From assembly GCA_021798075.1 (NCBI GenBank), contig JAJZYO010000027.1:1-12479 (forward strand): 12,479 nt of DNA, in the 5' to 3' direction. Under the pieces are notes generated by a model that ran no database searches, had not been told where the DNA came from, and worked only from the letters and a program-made list of their open reading frames with translations. The stretch's first letter is position 1. Every line of letters begins with the position of its first letter. Of the stretch, positions 1 to 8,245 are shown in pieces. This stretch comes from Actinomycetes bacterium. GTDB lineage: Bacteria; Actinomycetota; Acidimicrobiia; Acidimicrobiales; Palsa-688. The position numbers were made by a program, and so were the translations under genes.

Positions 1-1383
1 GAACAGGTTCACTTCGGCGTAGTCCCAGACCATCGGCAATGCCTGGCGGGCGAAGGTATTGCGGATTAGTTCTCGGCTCGAGTGCCATGAGCAAAGTAGC
101 GACGAGTAGTCGGTTGCGCGGCTCACCATGAACGCCAGGTAAGTCGCCACCGCATCGGCATAGGTCTCCTCGCCGCCATCGGCCACGACGCGGTCTCTCG
201 CTTCCATGACGAGGTCGGAGAAGGTGGTGAGCGCGGTGAGCTGGCGGTTGGTGAACAGGTCGGCGTGGTGGGTCATGCCGTAGTTCGGCGCCGTGAGGTA
301 CCGAGGGTTGTACGGGATCTCCGTGGTCGGGATGTCCTCGGGCCGGGGAACGTCGGCGGCCTTCGCGTGCACCTCGTCCGCCGCCAGGTACACCCGGGTC
401 CGTTGGCCTTCGGCGACGACCGCCATCAGCTGGGCGCCCATCCGTCCCGCCTTGCCCTCGGCGCGGATGTGGGCCAGTGGCACCGGGGAGCGGCAGACCA
501 GGCAGGTGGCACCGGTGCGCGAGACCGTGCCATCGGGTGGGCCGGCGGGCTCGTGGCTGATCTCGAAGCGAACTCCCTTGCCGTCGATGACGGGCCTGGC
601 CCAGGCTTCCTTGCCCTTCTTCTTGGCCAGCCAGAAGGAGCGCACCAGCGGCATCACCGACCCGCAGGCCGGGTTCGAGCAGGTCACCGTGCGGGCCCAC
701 AGCCAGGCGATCACGCTCGCCTTGATGCCGCCGGGGACGGTGACGGGTGGGTAGAGGTGGCCGATGCGATGGGAGGCTTCTTCGCGCGATCAGTTGCCGT
801 AATGGCGGACGTCCTCGGCTAGCCCGCGGGCACCCGGCCACTGCTGCTCGTACAACATCCCGCCCGGAAGGCCGGGGTGGACGGGTGGGCGGTTGGCAAA
901 GCGGGCCGGCAGCTCGATGAGCGCCTTGTTGATCAGCACCGCCACCGGGTTCAAGTCGCTGGCGTGCGCTTCCAGGCCGAGTCGCTGTGCCTCCAGCGGT
1001 ATGGACCCCCCGCCGGCGAAGGGATCGAGCACCGCCGGGAGGTCGTCGCCGAGCGAGCGACGGATCTCGGCCCGGGCTTCGGCCAGCACGCTCTCGTTGG
1101 TCGTGTTCTCCCAGCGAACCAGCTTCTCGATGAGCCGGAAGAGCCGCTGGCGCTCGGCGGCCTGGGCCTCGGCGGTGGGGAAGCGCTCGGGGTGGGCGGA
1201 CGGATCGTCGACGAGCTGGGCGAACAGCACCGCCCGACAGGCAGCGAGCGGCCGGCGAGCCCACCACAGGTGCAGCGTGGAGGGGTGGCCGTGGCGGATC
1301 GACTTCTCCCGGGCCGCCGCGACGTTGATCGCCTCCAGTGGGATGGCAACCTCGATGAGCTTGCGGGTCACCAGGCCAGCCAT
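1..1383 (-). pseudogene. DUF1156 (COG1743) Zn-ribbon adenine DNA methylase, in-frame stop, runs off left edge
   Basis: Family members are large adenine-specific DNA methyltransferases found in restriction-like defence loci. The chosen ATG at 1383 gives an N-terminus typical of DUF1156 ([14 protein letters not shown], then [19 protein letters not shown], residues 7-45). The SAM-binding motif I ([13 protein letters not shown]) is at residues 120-132 and SDLNPVA at 142-148. Codon 198 is TGA (792-790). Beyond it the same frame stays open for 263 codons to the window edge and is still family-like: RIGHLYP follows the stop, then a Zn-ribbon with CSNPAC (Cys235, Cys240) and CLVC (Cys294, Cys297). 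The catalytic DPPY motif would lie left of the window. The N-terminal product alone (197 residues) keeps motif I but lacks the ribbon and catalytic motif, so it should be inactive. The frame is open upstream of 1383 to about 2085, but that part only mirrors the helicase gene. No clear ribosome binding site precedes 1383. Family call is firm; the cause of the stop (mutation or sequence error) is open. Confidence 0.85.
790..792 (-). other. In-frame TGA inside the DUF1156 methylase
   Basis: The minus-strand reading is HYGN-stop-SREEASHRIGHLYP. From my knowledge of the family, a tryptophan is usual at this spot (YG.W before a charged stretch and RIGHLYP). A single TGG to TGA change therefore explains it without any frameshift. 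No start codon with a good ribosome binding site follows closely. Confidence 0.75.
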
Positions 1384-1430
1384 CCGCGATAGACTTGCAT
1401 CGCTGTAGTTTGCCCTGTGCCAGAGCGGAG

Positions 1431-1438
1431 GGAGGTGA
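1431..1438 (+). promoter_or_regulatory. Strong ribosome binding site for the small ORF
   Basis: GGAGGTGA is complementary to the 16S rRNA 3' end over eight bases and lies 7 bases before ATG 1446. It is the main argument that the 40-codon frame is translated. Confidence 0.55.
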
Positions 1439-1445
1439 GCAATCC

Positions 1446-1568
1446 ATGACATTCGGAACCGTGGTCGGTGTCCTCTCGCTGATCTTGGCCATGGCGGCGT
1501 TCGTCCGCCATCCCTCGGGACGCACTTACCTGCGCGTCCTCCTGGACACGGTCGGCCTGACCGCCTGA
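1446..1568 (+). CDS. Candidate 40-residue small membrane protein
   Basis: This short frame starts at ATG 1446 and ends at TGA 1566-1568. The peptide has a hydrophobic stretch at about residues 5-20 ([16 protein letters not shown]) and then a basic, Arg/His-containing segment ([10 protein letters not shown]), as in a single-pass membrane peptide with a positive cytoplasmic tail. The main evidence is the ribosome binding site GGAGGTGA at 1431-1438, with 7 bases before the ATG, stronger than at most starts in this window. It sits on the plus strand in the 205 bp gap between two minus-strand genes, converging on the helicase end 20 bp away. I do not recognise the family and assign no function. 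It could be a chance ORF in GC-rich DNA, or a small toxin or membrane sensor linked to the defence genes. Confidence 0.5.
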   Translation: MTFGTVVGVLSLILAMAAFVRHPSGRTYLRVLLDTVGLTA

Positions 1569-1588
1569 CCCCGCAAGCTGACTCAAGC

Positions 1589-4500
1589 TCACGTCGGTTC
1601 CCCCGCCATGTGCCACAGCTTGCCCCAGTTGAAGGTGGTAGAAGTCTCAGCGAAGTGCAGCCGATCAGACTTGCCGGCAAACGGGTCGCGCAGGTAGCGG
1701 ACCTCCTCACCCCCTTCGGGACGGACTTCCACGAGGGCGAGCACATAGTGCTCGCTGGCGTTGAGGCCGGTGAGGATCTCGGTGCGGGTGACGCTGACGG
1801 TGTCGGCGCCGGCGAGGCGCCCCTTGACCTCGATGAAGTGCAGGTGGCGTTCGGCGTCGACCGAGCGGACGTCGAAGCCCGGGTTGGCATACGGCATCTC
1901 TTCGGGCTCCCGCCCGAGCCGCCGCTCGGTCGCGAGCACCGCGTCCACCGCCCGCCGTTCCACCTCGGCGGTCGCTCGCGCATGCTTGGGCACCGCGATC
2001 GGCTCCCCACGCAACCGCGCGAGCAGGCCGGCCGGCACGACGAGAGCGCCGCCGACCACCAGCGGCGGCAGCGCCTGCAGACCACGCTCGGCGTCGAGCT
2101 CGACCAGGCGGCGCTGCAGCCGGTCGGTCAACTCATCGGCGCGAGCCCGGGCCCGGTCAGGGTTGATCCGCGGCTGGCGCCCGCGCTGAGCCTGGGCGGA
2201 GAGCTCGACCGCTCGGGCGTCCCAGTAGTTGATCTCAGCGGTAAGCCGCGCCTTCACCGCGGCCGAGACCTTTTCCACCCGGGCCAGGGTGCGGGCACGT
2301 ACCTCAGCGAGGTGAGCGGGCACCACCGCCGCGATGGCGTAGTCCAACCCGGCGGCCTCCACCCCGCCGGCCAGCCACGCTTCACGAAGGGACGGGGCGA
2401 CGAGGTGGCGTTCGTCGTCGCTGGCGGCCCGGTAGTCCAGGTATGGGGCCGGCCCGGCAGGGGCCCGGCGACCGGTGGAGTCCAGCGTGACAAACTCGAA
2501 GCGCCGGGACACCACACGACCGGCGCTGTCTCCGCCGGAGCGGGCGTCGGTGATCGTGTGCTCCAGGAACAGCAGCACCCGGGCGGCGTCGCCGAAGTCC
2601 GCCTCGTCGACCAGCACGGCCCCTTGAGTCAGGCTCGCGCCGTCCCGGGTCAGAGTGAGGTCGGTGACCGCGTCGAGGAGCGGGTGTCCGGGGCAGATGA
2701 ACTCGGCGAGCGGCCGGTCGGGCAGGGCGAGGAGCTCCTTGTCGAAGGTGACCCGCTCGTAGTGACGCAGCAGCGGAACTCGGCCCGGCCGGTTGCGGAC
2801 TTCGGCGGGAACGAACGTCAGCTCGAAGCGGCCGGGCTCGCGCTCAAGCGCCCGGCCGCCGAGACGCTCGAGGGCGGCGAGGAAGAACGCCCGCACGTAG
2901 TGCGGCTGAAGGCGCCGAGCCGCAGCGGCCTCCATCTCCGCCCGGATCGCCTCCACGTCCGCCACCCCCATCACATCGGCGGCGAGCGCCTGGGCGGCCA
3001 CCAGCTCGGCGAGCCCTGATCCGACGCTCGCGTCGATAACCTCGCTGAGTCGTGCGCGCACCTCGGGACGCTCGCCGTAGCGGATCGCATCGACGAGAAG
3101 TCCTCGCAGGGCCTGGCCGGATAGGGCCTGGCCCAGTACGTCGAAGACCTGCCCGCCCAGCGCTTGGCGCTGTTCCTCCAGCTTGGTGAGCAGCAGGCGG
3201 TAGACGTCGCCTTCCCGGGTGCCCTCGGCGACCAGGTTCCACATGTGGCACACCTCGGCTTGGCCGATGCGGTGGATCCGCCCGAAGCGCTGCTCGATCC
3301 GGTTGGGGTTCCAGGGCAGGTCGTAGTTGACCAGCAGGTGCGCCCGCTGCAGGTTCACCCCCTCCCCGGCAGCGTCGGTCGCCACCATCACCACCACATC
3401 GGGGTCGGAGGTGAAGGCTGCCTGCAGCCGCCGGCGCTCTTCCCGGTGCACCCCGCCGTGGATCGCCACGACGGCTTCAGCCCGCCCCAGGTAGGCGGTC
3501 AGCCGGGCCACCAGGTAGTTCAGGGTGTCCCGGTGCTCGGTGAACACGATCAGCTTGCGGCGCCGGCCGGCCCCGTCGAACATTTCGCCCTGGCCGTCGA
3601 GCAGGCCGGCGAGCTGAACCCACTTGGTGTCGGCGGCGGCTTGGCGGACACGGCGAGCTAACTCCTTCAGCTCGGCCAGGATCGTGATCTCGGCGGCCAG
3701 CTCCGCCCGGGTGCGCGCGGCGGAGGCTTCGTCGACTACCTCCTCCTCGATCGCCTCCGCCTCGGCGCCGTCCAGGTCGGCTAGGTCGTCGGGGCCGTCG
3801 TCGTCGAACAGCTCGGCGAGCCGGGTCAGCGACTCACTCCCGGTCGCGGCGCCGGTCTTTCCGTCGAGCTCGGCGAGGCGCTTTTCCAGCCGGCCCCGGC
3901 GGCGCACCAGCGACTGGTAGATCGCTTCGGGTGAGGACGCCAGGCGGCGCTGCAGCACGGTGAGGGCGAAGCCGACCACCGCACGTTGGCTGCCGGCCAG
4001 CCGGTCGGCCCGGTTCATCTCCTGACGCACGTAGTCGGTGACCTGCTCGTACAGCTCCGCCTCGGCCGGAGACAGCGGGTATCCCACCGTGTAGGCGCGG
4101 CGCTCGGGGAACAGCGGCCGTCCGTCGAAGCGCAGCAGCTTCTCTTTGACCATCCGGCGCATGAGGTCCGAGACGTCCCCAGCGCTGGTCTTGCGCCGGC
4201 CTTCGAAGCGGTCGGCGTCGAGCAGGGACAGGAACAGCTGGAAGTCCTCGTCCTTGCCCGCGTGCGGGGTGGCGGTGAGCAGCAGCAGGTGGCGGGTGAT
4301 CCCTCCCAGGAGACGGCCGAGGCTCATCCGGTGCGCTTCGTCGACCACCACCAAGTCCCACTCACTGGCGGCCAGCCGGGCCTGCAGCGCCTCGGAGCGC
4401 GACAGTTGGTCCATCCGGGCGATCAGCAGCGGGTCGTCTTCGAAGGGGTTCGCCGCGTAGCTCGCCTCCACCGCCTCGCGGGTCAGGATCGAAAAGCGCA

Positions 4501-5029
4501 GTCCGAACTTGTCGGCCAGCTCGTCCTGCCACTGAGCCACCAGTCCGCCCGGGGCCACCACCAGGCAGCGTGCCAGGTCGCCGCGCAGCAGCAGCTCCTT
4601 GATCAGCAGGCCCGCCATGATCGTCTTACCGGCCCCGGGATCGTCCGCCAACAGGAAGCGCAGCGGCTGGCGGGGCAGCATCTCGGCGTAGACGGCCTGG
4701 ATCTGGTGCGGCAGCGGGTCGAGCAGCGACAGGTGCACCGCCAGCATCGGGTCGAACAGGTAGGCCAGACGGATCCGGCGCGCCTCGGCCGCCAGGCGAA
4801 ACGCCGCCCCGTCCGCATCGAAGCTCCACCCGGCCTGGTCCCCGCGGATCTCCAGCGCTGCCTCGTCGTCTCGGTAGAGGAGACGCTCGGCCACCCGACC
4901 GGACAGCTCGCGGTAGGTGAGGGTCACCGCGGCCTGTCCATGCCAGGACACGGCCACGACCGTGACGTCGGAACCGGGCACGACGCCGGAGATGGTGACC
5001 GCCGGGGTGAGATCCTCGAGGCGCGTCAT
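1589..5029 (-). CDS. SNF2-type DEAH helicase with DUF3883-like C-terminus (DrmD-like defence helicase)
   Basis: A 1146-residue superfamily 2 ATPase expected to translocate on DNA. Visible motifs are Walker A (DDPGAGKT, 129-136), DEAH (230-233), motif III (TATPH, 252-256), helicase-C motif IV ([11 protein letters not shown], 492-502), motif V ([11 protein letters not shown], 551-561) and the arginine-finger motif VI ([11 protein letters not shown], 580-590). An acidic insert lies at about 408-436. The last ~120 residues ([20 protein letters not shown] and onward) match DUF3883, a domain with a restriction-endonuclease-like look (E.K). This architecture occurs beside DUF1156 methylases and resembles DrmD of class 1 DISARM, but no DrmA, DrmB or DrmC is in the window. 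The spacing between DEAH and motif III (18 residues) is short for the family. ATG 5029 is 47 bp after the ImmA/IrrE gene, consistent with one operon, and has a weak GGAG upstream. Confidence 0.92.
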   Translation of the reverse strand: MTRLEDLTPAVTISGVVPGSDVTVVAVSWHGQAAVTLTYRELSGRVAERLLYRDDEAALEIRGDQAGWSFDADGAAFRLAAEARRIRLAYLFDPMLAVHLSLLDPLPHQIQAVYAEMLPRQPLRFLLADDPGAGKTIMAGLLIKELLLRGDLARCLVVAPGGLVAQWQDELADKFGLRFSILTREAVEASYAANPFEDDPLLIARMDQLSRSEALQARLAASEWDLVVVDEAHRMSLGRLLGGITRHLLLLTATPHAGKDEDFQLFLSLLDADRFEGRRKTSAGDVSDLMRRMVKEKLLRFDGRPLFPERRAYTVGYPLSPAEAELYEQVTDYVRQEMNRADRLAGSQRAVVGFALTVLQRRLASSPEAIYQSLVRRRGRLEKRLAELDGKTGAATGSESLTRLAELFDDDGPDDLADLDGAEAEAIEEEVVDEASAARTRAELAAEITILAELKELARRVRQAAADTKWVQLAGLLDGQGEMFDGAGRRRKLIVFTEHRDTLNYLVARLTAYLGRAEAVVAIHGGVHREERRRLQAAFTSDPDVVVMVATDAAGEGVNLQRAHLLVNYDLPWNPNRIEQRFGRIHRIGQAEVCHMWNLVAEGTREGDVYRLLLTKLEEQRQALGGQVFDVLGQALSGQALRGLLVDAIRYGERPEVRARLSEVIDASVGSGLAELVAAQALAADVMGVADVEAIRAEMEAAAARRLQPHYVRAFFLAALERLGGRALEREPGRFELTFVPAEVRNRPGRVPLLRHYERVTFDKELLALPDRPLAEFICPGHPLLDAVTDLTLTRDGASLTQGAVLVDEADFGDAARVLLFLEHTITDARSGGDSAGRVVSRRFEFVTLDSTGRRAPAGPAPYLDYRAASDDERHLVAPSLREAWLAGGVEAAGLDYAIAAVVPAHLAEVRARTLARVEKVSAAVKARLTAEINYWDARAVELSAQAQRGRQPRINPDRARARADELTDRLQRRLVELDAERGLQALPPLVVGGALVVPAGLLARLRGEPIAVPKHARATAEVERRAVDAVLATERRLGREPEEMPYANPGFDVRSVDAERHLHFIEVKGRLAGADTVSVTRTEILTGLNASEHYVLALVEVRPEGGEEVRYLRDPFAGKSDRLHFAETSTTFNWGKLWHMAGEPT

Positions 5030-5076
5030 GGCCGTCCGCTCCAGCTGCGGGCTGAACGCCGAGCCAACGAACTCAT

Positions 5077-6189
5077 CTATCCGACCTCGACTCGCGGCCG
5101 GTCACCGTCGCGCACGCCGACATCGGCCAAGAGCGATTCCACAACATCCTCTGGCAGCCGCGCGACCGACGCCATGGAGCCCTTGGTGATCTGCAGATCC
5201 TGTTGCACGAGCTCCAGCGCTCGGCGCAGCAGGGTTGGCTGCTCGGGCGCTCCGATGTCGATCGGCTCGTGCTCTCGCCAGCCCTGGGCGGAGAGGTAGA
5301 TCTGGGCGCGCTGGTACGCGTCCGGGCTCAAGGTGCCAAGGGTGCGAGCCCGATACAGCAGGGCCTGGAGCGACACCCGCCAGCGCTGCTTGAGCCGGAA
5401 GAAGGCCGGCCAGCTCATCCGGGTCGGCAATTCGGCACGGATGGTCTCGGCGGGCATGAGGAACGCGCCCGCGAAGCGGTGCGCCTGCCGCTCGATGAGG
5501 TGCCGGCCGGGTTCGGCGTCTTGATGCATGACCAGGTGTCCAAGCTCATGCGCGGCGTCGAAGCGCGACCGCGCCGCGTCGGCCTTGTCGCTGCCCAATA
5601 CAACGATCGGCCGGCCCGCCGCGGCAGTGGAGAAGGCGTCCACACCCTTGTTGTCGACATGCGGCCGGACGACCATGACCCCCTTGGCCTCCAGGAGGCG
5701 CACGACGTGGTCGAGTGGGCCGGGTCCGAGTCCCCACACTCGCCGGGCCTCGGCGGCGGCGACCTCGGGTGCTGTCTCGTCCGCGTCATCCATCACAGGC
5801 AGGTCGGGGATGTCGACGACCGGTAGCTCGACGTGGCGTTCGAGGTCTTCCACCAGTTCGGTCAGGAACTCCAGCCCTACCAGCAGCCGGTCGCGCTCGG
5901 CCTTGCTTGTAGAGCGCAGCTTGCGGAAGTGTGCCTCGCTCTCCTCGATGCGTCGTACGACGGTACGTCGCTCGAAGAACTCGGGCGGGAAGCCGAGGCT
6001 CAACGCAAGCGAAGCGAGCACATGGGCGCTCGGGCGGGTTCGCTCGCTCTCGTACTGTCCCACCGCGGCCGGCGTGACGCCGATCGCCCGGGCCACTTCC
6101 GCTTTGCGCAAGCCCCGGAACGTTCGAGCCTGCCGGAGTCGTCCTCCGTCGAACAGCGCCGGCACCAGCCTTCGTTCCTCTGTGCTCAT
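5077..6189 (-). CDS. XRE-family HTH plus ImmA/IrrE (M78) metallopeptidase regulator
   Basis: This 370-residue protein has an N-terminal XRE helix-turn-helix at about residues 13-70 (EVARAIGVTPAAVGQYESER is the core) and an ImmA/IrrE (DUF955, peptidase M78) domain at about 150-290. The zinc-binding HELGH is at 214-218, with the third ligand likely Glu233 in ERQAHRFAGAFLMP. Relatives either repress a neighbouring promoter and are inactivated on a signal, or cleave a repressor, as ImmA cleaves ImmR and IrrE (PprI) cleaves DdrO. Its ATG overlaps the stop of the upstream 213-residue gene as ATGA (6186-6189), so translation is probably coupled. The helicase follows 47 bp later. I infer that it senses stress or infection and controls this operon, possibly also the divergent CBASS promoter. 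The C-terminal ~80 residues have no recognised motif. The domain call is firm; the target is unknown. Confidence 0.92.
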   Translation of the reverse strand: MSTEERRLVPALFDGGRLRQARTFRGLRKAEVARAIGVTPAAVGQYESERTRPSAHVLASLALSLGFPPEFFERRTVVRRIEESEAHFRKLRSTSKAERDRLLVGLEFLTELVEDLERHVELPVVDIPDLPVMDDADETAPEVAAAEARRVWGLGPGPLDHVVRLLEAKGVMVVRPHVDNKGVDAFSTAAAGRPIVVLGSDKADAARSRFDAAHELGHLVMHQDAEPGRHLIERQAHRFAGAFLMPAETIRAELPTRMSWPAFFRLKQRWRVSLQALLYRARTLGTLSPDAYQRAQIYLSAQGWREHEPIDIGAPEQPTLLRRALELVQQDLQITKGSMASVARLPEDVVESLLADVGVRDGDRPRVEVG

Positions 6190-6827
6190 ATCCGGGCGTC
6201 GTTGAGGTCACGGAGATCACTTCGGCGTCGGGTGAGCACCGGCTCGGGGACGACGACCACCTCAGAGTCCTCCCCCCGAACCTGATTCATGGACACCCCA
6301 GGCACACCCACGTCAAACAGCGTCTCGATCGCCTCCCACTGCGAGATGGTCCCGTCGAGGGAGCGCTCGCTCCCCACGGCCTGCAGACGTACCGCCCGCA
6401 GGCCCTCGTCAGGCGAACCGTAGTGACCGATCACCCAGTCCAGGTACTCCTCTTGCGGCAAGTCGAACTCCAGGCGCAGCTGCTGGACCCGGCCGAGGCG
6501 CGCCGCTGGGCCCACATGATGAGGGAAGCTCCTCTCCGGGTCGTCGGACTCGGCATCCCCGAGCTTGTGCAGGCGGAGCCGACACCGACCAACCCGCACC
6601 TCGAGCGACTGGTTGACGACCGCTGTGATCACGCCAGGCAGACCCGCCAGCTCCTCGGCGAGGAACCAGGCCCCGGACTTCCACAGGTGGATGCCGAAGG
6701 TGAGCGCATCGTCGCCCACCTCGGGATCATGGCGGTCCTGATTCTCCTCGTAGGCCCGCTTCAGCGCCCGCAAGATCCCAGCCCGGACGTCACCCCGACC
6801 CAGCTCCGACGGCAGACGCGAGCTCAT
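6186..6827 (-). CDS. Uncharacterised 213-residue protein paired with ImmA/IrrE regulator
   Basis: I do not recognise this family. The protein is soluble and mixed alpha/beta in character. It has an N-terminal helical segment (about residues 10-30), a central beta-rich region (about 60-90, with VVNQSLEVRVGRCRLRLHKLG), and a later conserved-looking block around 128-152 (WVIGHYGSPDEGLRAVRLQA). No signal peptide, membrane segment or catalytic motif is visible. It is first in the minus-strand operon and its stop overlaps the ImmA/IrrE start as ATGA, so the two are probably made together and may interact. It could be the substrate or partner of the peptidase, a toxin neutralised by it, or a sensor. 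ATG 6827 lies 6 bases after a good -10 box, suggesting a leaderless transcript. Coding status is well supported by length, overlap and promoter. Confidence 0.85.
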   Translation of the reverse strand: MSSRLPSELGRGDVRAGILRALKRAYEENQDRHDPEVGDDALTFGIHLWKSGAWFLAEELAGLPGVITAVVNQSLEVRVGRCRLRLHKLGDAESDDPERSFPHHVGPAARLGRVQQLRLEFDLPQEEYLDWVIGHYGSPDEGLRAVRLQAVGSERSLDGTISQWEAIETLFDVGVPGVSMNQVRGEDSEVVVVPEPVLTRRRSDLRDLNDARI

Positions 6828-6833
6828 GCGGGT

Positions 6834-6839
6834 ACGATA
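6834..6839 (-). promoter_or_regulatory. -10 box of a leaderless promoter for the 213-aa/ImmA/helicase operon
   Basis: On the minus strand TATCGT is followed by six bases (ACCCGC) and then ATG 6827. This spacing would put the transcription start on the A of the start codon, the usual arrangement of leaderless actinobacterial genes. No Shine-Dalgarno sequence precedes the ATG, in agreement. No good TTGACA-like -35 is visible at 17-18 bp. Confidence 0.55.
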
Positions 6840-6881
6840 GCAGAAGCGCGCTGTCTCCGCAGCAGACTAAAGCCAGTTCGC

Positions 6882-6887
6882 TATACT
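6882..6887 (+). promoter_or_regulatory. Candidate -10 box for the CBASS operon
   Basis: TATACT is the best -10 match on the plus strand of the divergent intergenic region. Transcription would start near 6894, giving about 36 bases before GTG 6930. It lies inside a small inverted repeat (CAGT at 6874-6877, ACTG at 6885-6888) that could be an operator. No convincing -35 is seen, so the promoter may be activator-dependent or the call may be wrong. Confidence 0.4.
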
Positions 6888-6929
6888 GCGTCACGAACCT
6901 CAACCACTGTGCCGGAGAGGGGGAATGCA

Positions 6930-6974
6930 GTGCCGGTCCTACGTCTGCCTGCTCGCTCCCCAGTGGCGAAATGA
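6930..6974 (+). CDS. Candidate 14-codon leader peptide overlapping the TIR-SAVED start
   Basis: GTG 6930 opens a 14-codon frame (MPVLRLPARSPVAK) ending in TGA 6972-6974, which overlaps the ATG of the TIR-SAVED gene as ATGA. A purine-rich ribosome binding site (GGAGAGGGGG, 6914-6923) lies 6 bases before the GTG, while ATG 6971 itself has almost none. Ribosomes ending the short frame could re-initiate on the effector. The same ribosome binding site is only 1 base from ATG 6925, too close to work, and that frame is a shadow of the effector gene. No codon run typical of amino-acid attenuation is seen. Confidence 0.4.
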   Translation: MPVLRLPARSPVAK

Positions 6975-8236
6975 CCCCGGTCACGCAGCCGTCTGCCACT
7001 CCGCCCGGGGTCGACCTCCTCGGGCCGGTCTTCGTGAGCTACCGGGTGTCGGACGGGTCCGCGCATGCGCTCAAGCTGGCCTGGGCGCTTCGGACTACCG
7101 GGGTGCCGGTGTGGCACGACGAGACCGACCTCCCGCCGGGAGACACGACCCGACGGCTGGAGGAGGCGCTTGCTGCAGGGTTGTCGGGGGCTGTGCTGGT
7201 CGTGACGCCAGAGATCCATAAGTCGAGCGTGGTGCGGGACGTGGAGTTGCCCATGCTGTTGGACTTGGAGCGCACCAGCGAGTTCACGCTGGCCATCGCG
7301 AGCGTGATCGAGAACCCCAGCCAGCGGTCGGAGGTGGACTTCGAGGCTCCCGACCGGCTCCTCGAACAGCCGGCTGGAACGCTCAAGCGCCTGAAACAGT
7401 ACCGCTTGCTCAGCGATGCTGACACCGCCGTGCTGGCCCATCAGATGGCGCTCCAGCGCATGGCGATGCACGCCCGCCTCCGACGTGATCCGCTCGTCAT
7501 CGACCTGCAGACCCGCGCGGCACCACGGGCGGCTGTCGGTGATGCCGGTCTGGTAGTGCGGACGAGGCCGCCCGAGGCTGGTCACAGGGCTCCACCGAGG
7601 GACATCTGGGCCCCAGTGGCGGCGTTCCTGGCCGCGCTGCCAAAGCTGGTGGCGGAGTCGGGTGCCTCCCGGGTTGTCATCCGCGGAGGCGCGCACCTGA
7701 GCGTGGCGTTCGCGCTCGGCGCCGCGCTCCCGGTCACGAGCGGATGGCCACTCACGGTCACCGACCGCTCCGGAGACTGGCGGTCTGAGCAGGACGGCCC
7801 TGCGGCGCCCCTCGCGGACGAGGCACGCACCTTCGATCCGGAAGGACGCGCCCTTGCCGTGGCAATCGACCTGGTCCCCGGACCGGCGCCCATGGACACC
7901 TTCGAATCCCACCTCGCCGCGACGACGTATGGCGCCAGCCTCCAGATCACCCTGGGCGGCCACGAGATGATCTCGGCCTCCGCGTCGGCTGCCACGGTGG
8001 CCGAGCTGTCCCGCCGGATCCGAGACGCCGCTTCGAGGTGCCAGACCAATCGGGTGGCCCTGTTCCTTCGGGTCCCGTTTCCGATCGCGCTCCACCTCGG
8101 CCGGATGCTGAACACCCTCACCATCGACCTCTTCGAGTGGGACGACGGCACACAGCCCCCCATCTACGTGCCCACGGTGACCGTGGCCTCCGGCCGCGGC
8201 GCCAGCCCCATCATCGAGATCGCCGCGACCACATAG
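6971..8236 (+). CDS. TIR-SAVED CBASS effector (NAD+ hydrolase)
   Basis: This 421-residue protein has an N-terminal TIR domain at about residues 18-140: FVSYRVSD (21-28, beta-A), VPVWHDETDLPPGD (45-58) and Glu92 in RDVELP, which occupies the place of the catalytic glutamate of TIR NADases. A linker follows. The C-terminal SAVED domain spans about 205-421 (VVIRGGAHLSVAFALG near 230-247 and FLRVPFPIALHLGRM near 368-382). TIR-SAVED proteins bind a cyclic tri-adenylate-type signal through SAVED, polymerise, and the TIR domains cleave NAD+, killing or arresting the infected cell. The gene is first of four in the CBASS operon, and the CD-NTase start is 9 bp beyond its stop. ATG 6971 is the only start that fits the TIR boundary, and its ribosome binding site is poor (see the leader peptide entry). 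Identity rests on motifs plus operon partners; the ligand is inferred. Confidence 0.9.
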   Translation: MTPVTQPSATPPGVDLLGPVFVSYRVSDGSAHALKLAWALRTTGVPVWHDETDLPPGDTTRRLEEALAAGLSGAVLVVTPEIHKSSVVRDVELPMLLDLERTSEFTLAIASVIENPSQRSEVDFEAPDRLLEQPAGTLKRLKQYRLLSDADTAVLAHQMALQRMAMHARLRRDPLVIDLQTRAAPRAAVGDAGLVVRTRPPEAGHRAPPRDIWAPVAAFLAALPKLVAESGASRVVIRGGAHLSVAFALGAALPVTSGWPLTVTDRSGDWRSEQDGPAAPLADEARTFDPEGRALAVAIDLVPGPAPMDTFESHLAATTYGASLQITLGGHEMISASASAATVAELSRRIRDAASRCQTNRVALFLRVPFPIALHLGRMLNTLTIDLFEWDDGTQPPIYVPTVTVASGRGASPIIEIAATT

Positions 8237-8239
8237 GAG
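8235..8239 (+). promoter_or_regulatory. Ribosome binding site of the CD-NTase gene
   Basis: AGGAG overlaps the TAG stop of the TIR-SAVED gene (8234-8236) and lies 6 bases before ATG 8246. Termination on the effector and initiation on the CD-NTase are therefore physically linked. Confidence 0.6.
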
Positions 8240-8245
8240 CTCCCC

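Noticed and set aside
790..792. Selenocysteine or stop-codon recoding at the methylase TGA
   Set aside because: No selenocysteine insertion hairpin is evident, the family residue looks like Trp and not Cys, and other genes here use TGA as a normal stop.
1384..2085. Extending the methylase start upstream into the open frame
   Set aside because: The DUF1156 N-terminus begins at about 1383, and the upstream part is Arg/Ser/Pro-rich readout of the helicase gene in another frame. A start at the ATG near 1448 is possible but not supported by a ribosome binding site.
1589..5029. Calling the left arm a DISARM system
   Set aside because: The helicase is DrmD-like, but no DrmA, DrmB or DrmC is in view, and DUF1156-helicase loci also occur in other arrangements.
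1610..5299. Long plus-strand frames (469 and 437 codons) opposite the helicase
   Set aside because: Shadow frames in GC-rich DNA; the helicase motifs are all on the minus strand.
6925..7221. A 98-codon frame starting at ATG 6925 behind a purine-rich ribosome binding site
   Set aside because: The spacing is about 1 base, too short, and the frame is an out-of-phase reading of the TIR domain.
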